This document shows, one piece after another, positions 6,327 to 7,481 of a stretch of 7,481 nucleotides of DNA. Source of the DNA: Pseudomonadales bacterium (GTDB lineage: Bacteria; Pseudomonadota; Gammaproteobacteria; Pseudomonadales; Azotimanducaceae); contig JAQWQN010000007.1 of the NCBI GenBank assembly GCA_029244465.1, positions 1 to 7,481 of the forward strand, read 5' to 3'. Below the pieces are notes generated by a model. The model was not told where the DNA came from and ran no database searches. It saw only the letters and a program-made list of their open reading frames with translations. Position 1 is the stretch's first letter. The number at the start of each line of letters is the position of its first letter. A program made the position numbers and the translations under genes.

Positions 6327-6339
6327 ACCAATATTTGGT
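6327..6339. promoter_or_regulatory. Candidate PspF upstream activating site
   Basis: ACCAATATTTGGT has 5-bp inverted arms around a 3-bp centre. It lies near -112 to -124 from the predicted pspA start and 11 bp before the pspF ATG. In E. coli, PspF binds upstream sites at roughly this distance and in doing so represses its own gene. The AT-rich stretch at 6270-6310 between this site and the promoter would suit DNA bending (for example by IHF). This is placement by position and symmetry, not by a matched consensus. Confidence 0.3.
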
Positions 6340-6350
6340 CATTTAGTACA

Positions 6351-7400
6351 ATGCGTCCAGACAACGAACGTATGCTCGGCGAGTCACCGGCTTTCTTACG
6401 AACGCTCGAGCAGGTCTCGCTAATCGCGCCACTCGAAAAACCCGTTCTCTTGGTTGGCGAACGCGGAACAGGCAAAGAATTGATCGCTGCACGACTACAC
6501 TTCCTCTCGAATCGCTGGGAGGGACAATTCGTCAAGATGAACTGCGCCGCCATTTCTGAATCATTAATAGAGAGCGAACTTTTCGGTCACGAGGCCGGCG
6601 CGTTTACCGGCGCGACAAAAACTCATCATGGTCGATTTGAACGTGCTCATGGCGGCACCCTGTTCCTTGATGAACTCGCCACCACATCAATGCGGGTGCA
6701 AGAAAAGCTACTTCGCATCATCGAGTATGGAGAATTTGAACGTATCGGTGGCAGCAAAACGCTGACCTGCAACGTCCGCCTTATCGCAGCAACGAATCAA
6801 GATTTGCCGAGCCTTGCCGCCCGTGGGCAATTTCGCTCTGATCTACTGGATCGTCTCGCGTTCGACGTCCTAACCCTCCCGCCTTTACGCGAACGCGAAG
6901 AAGACATCGCTCTTCTTGCCGATCACTTTGCTGTCAATATGGTGAAAGAGTTAGGGAGAGAGTTTTTCCCAGGGTTCACGCCGGACGCGACGGCGCAACT
7001 CGAACAATACAGCTGGCCAGGCAATATCCGTGAGCTAAAGAACGTCATAGAGCGCTGTGTCTATCGGACGGAATCGGAGGATCAAGTCTCTGAGGTCAAC
7101 TTTGACCCATTCGCCTCTCCATTCCGTCCGCAAAGCGATGTAGCCATTACGAATAAGCAAATAGAACAACGTACGCCAGAAAACAGTCCAAGTTGGCCCG
7201 TCGACCTAAAGCAAGTCACAAAAGATCATGAGAGGGCGCTCATCAATAGCGCATTGAGTGAAGCCAAACATAACCAAAGGAGGGCGGCGGAGCTTCTTGG
7301 CCTCTCCTACCACCAACTTCGAGGCTATCTGAAGAAGTACACGCTTGTCGGCGCCAGCACCGAAGAAGAAAGTGCCGTAGAGAATGCCAAGGAGGCGTGA
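6351..7400 (+). CDS. pspF: Psp operon transcriptional activator PspF
   Basis: PspF is an AAA+ enhancer-binding protein that uses ATP to open sigma-54 promoters, chiefly that of pspA. It has no N-terminal receiver domain and is held in check by PspA. The 349-aa product shows Walker A GERGTGKE (36-43), the sigma-54 contact loop GAFTGA (83-88), Walker B LFLDE (104-108), sensor I ATN, the arginine-finger region FRSDLLDR (161-168), sensor II WPGNIREL (222-229), and a Fis-type helix-turn-helix (NQRRAAELLGLSYHQLRGYLKK, about 308-329). W56, the residue in E. coli PspF tied to PspA inhibition, is at the same number here. That agreement fixes the start at the ATG at 6351, although the ribosome site is weak. 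A GTG at 6261 would add a hydrophobic stretch absent from the family. The tail is about 20 residues longer than in E. coli (325 aa). It is divergent from pspABC. Confidence 0.97.
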   Translation: MRPDNERMLGESPAFLRTLEQVSLIAPLEKPVLLVGERGTGKELIAARLHFLSNRWEGQFVKMNCAAISESLIESELFGHEAGAFTGATKTHHGRFERAHGGTLFLDELATTSMRVQEKLLRIIEYGEFERIGGSKTLTCNVRLIAATNQDLPSLAARGQFRSDLLDRLAFDVLTLPPLREREEDIALLADHFAVNMVKELGREFFPGFTPDATAQLEQYSWPGNIRELKNVIERCVYRTESEDQVSEVNFDPFASPFRPQSDVAITNKQIEQRTPENSPSWPVDLKQVTKDHERALINSALSEAKHNQRRAAELLGLSYHQLRGYLKKYTLVGASTEEESAVENAKEA

Positions 7401-7404
7401 GATA

Positions 7405-7443
7405 TTGGCAATCGGCTTGGCCATGTAGGTACAATAGCGCGCC
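7405..7443 (+). promoter_or_regulatory. Probable tRNA promoter
   Basis: TACAAT at 7430-7435 is a good -10 element. TTGGCA at 7405-7410 is a 5 of 6 match to the -35 consensus, but the 19-bp spacer is long. The -10 is followed by a GC-rich discriminator (AGCGCGCC), as is usual for stable-RNA promoters under growth-rate control. The start would be only a few bases before the tRNA. Confidence 0.45.
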
Positions 7444-7447
7444 TCAC

Positions 7448-7481
7448 GGAGAGGTGGCCGAGTGGCTGAAGGCGCTCCCCT
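7448..7481 (+). tRNA. tRNA-Ser, 5' part, probably GCT anticodon
   Basis: The sequence GGAGAGGTGGCCGAGTGGCT, then GAAGGCGCTCCCCT, is the acceptor strand, D arm and first half of the anticodon arm of a serine tRNA. It is nearly the same as the start of E. coli tRNA-Ser(GCT), whose anticodon stem also begins CTCCC with loop CTGCTAA. The anticodon itself is beyond the right edge of the window, so GCT is inferred from the stem. Confidence 0.9.

Noticed and set aside
6261..6350. An in-frame GTG extension of pspF that would add 30 residues with a hydrophobic, membrane-like stretch.
   Set aside because: The frame is open by chance across the promoter gap. Starting at 6351 gives a protein in register with E. 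coli PspF, including W56, and the extension would run through the psp control region.
7406..7423. TGGC/GCCA inverted repeat after pspF as a terminator.
   Set aside because: A 4-bp stem with a 10-nt loop and no T run is too weak; the region is better read as the tRNA promoter.

Overview
The window looks like chromosomal core DNA from a gammaproteobacterium outside the enterics. The evidence is a complete phage-shock-protein locus (pspF divergent from pspABC) whose products align closely with the E. coli proteins. A dnaX-ybaB-recR-rnd cluster and the first part of a tRNA-Ser are also present. Base composition is close to balanced by eye and no segment looks foreign. I cannot name the genus; a marine or environmental lineage is only a guess.

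Left part (1-3443, minus strand): a tight four-gene run transcribed right to left. It encodes the clamp-loader tau subunit (dnaX), a YbaB/EbfC nucleoid-associated protein, RecR, and ribonuclease D (rnd, cut by the left edge of the window). Spacings are 47 nt (dnaX-ybaB), 1 nt of overlap (ybaB-recR) and 32 nt of overlap (recR-rnd), so this is very probably one operon joining replication, recombination repair and RNA processing.

Middle (about 3502-4278, plus strand): a cytoplasmic-type glycerophosphodiester phosphodiesterase, divergent from dnaX across a gap of about 58 bp and convergent with pspC.

Right part (4352-7400): pspA-pspB-pspC on the minus strand and the sigma-54 activator pspF on the plus strand, separated by a 211-bp control region. 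That region holds a recognisable -24/-12 promoter for pspA and several short palindromes. PspF should activate pspABC, PspA should restrain PspF, and PspB/PspC should sense membrane stress and release PspF. No pspD or pspE is present. The PspC is more than twice the length of the E. coli protein, with a long charged N-terminal region and a His/Arg tract, and is the most unusual protein here.

Right edge (7448-7481): the 5' part of a tRNA-Ser, most likely GCT anticodon, with its own apparent promoter.

I see no mobile element, CRISPR array, prophage or clearly new system. The points worth a second look are the PspC architecture, the psp control region, an in-phase A7 heptamer in dnaX, and some small repeats.
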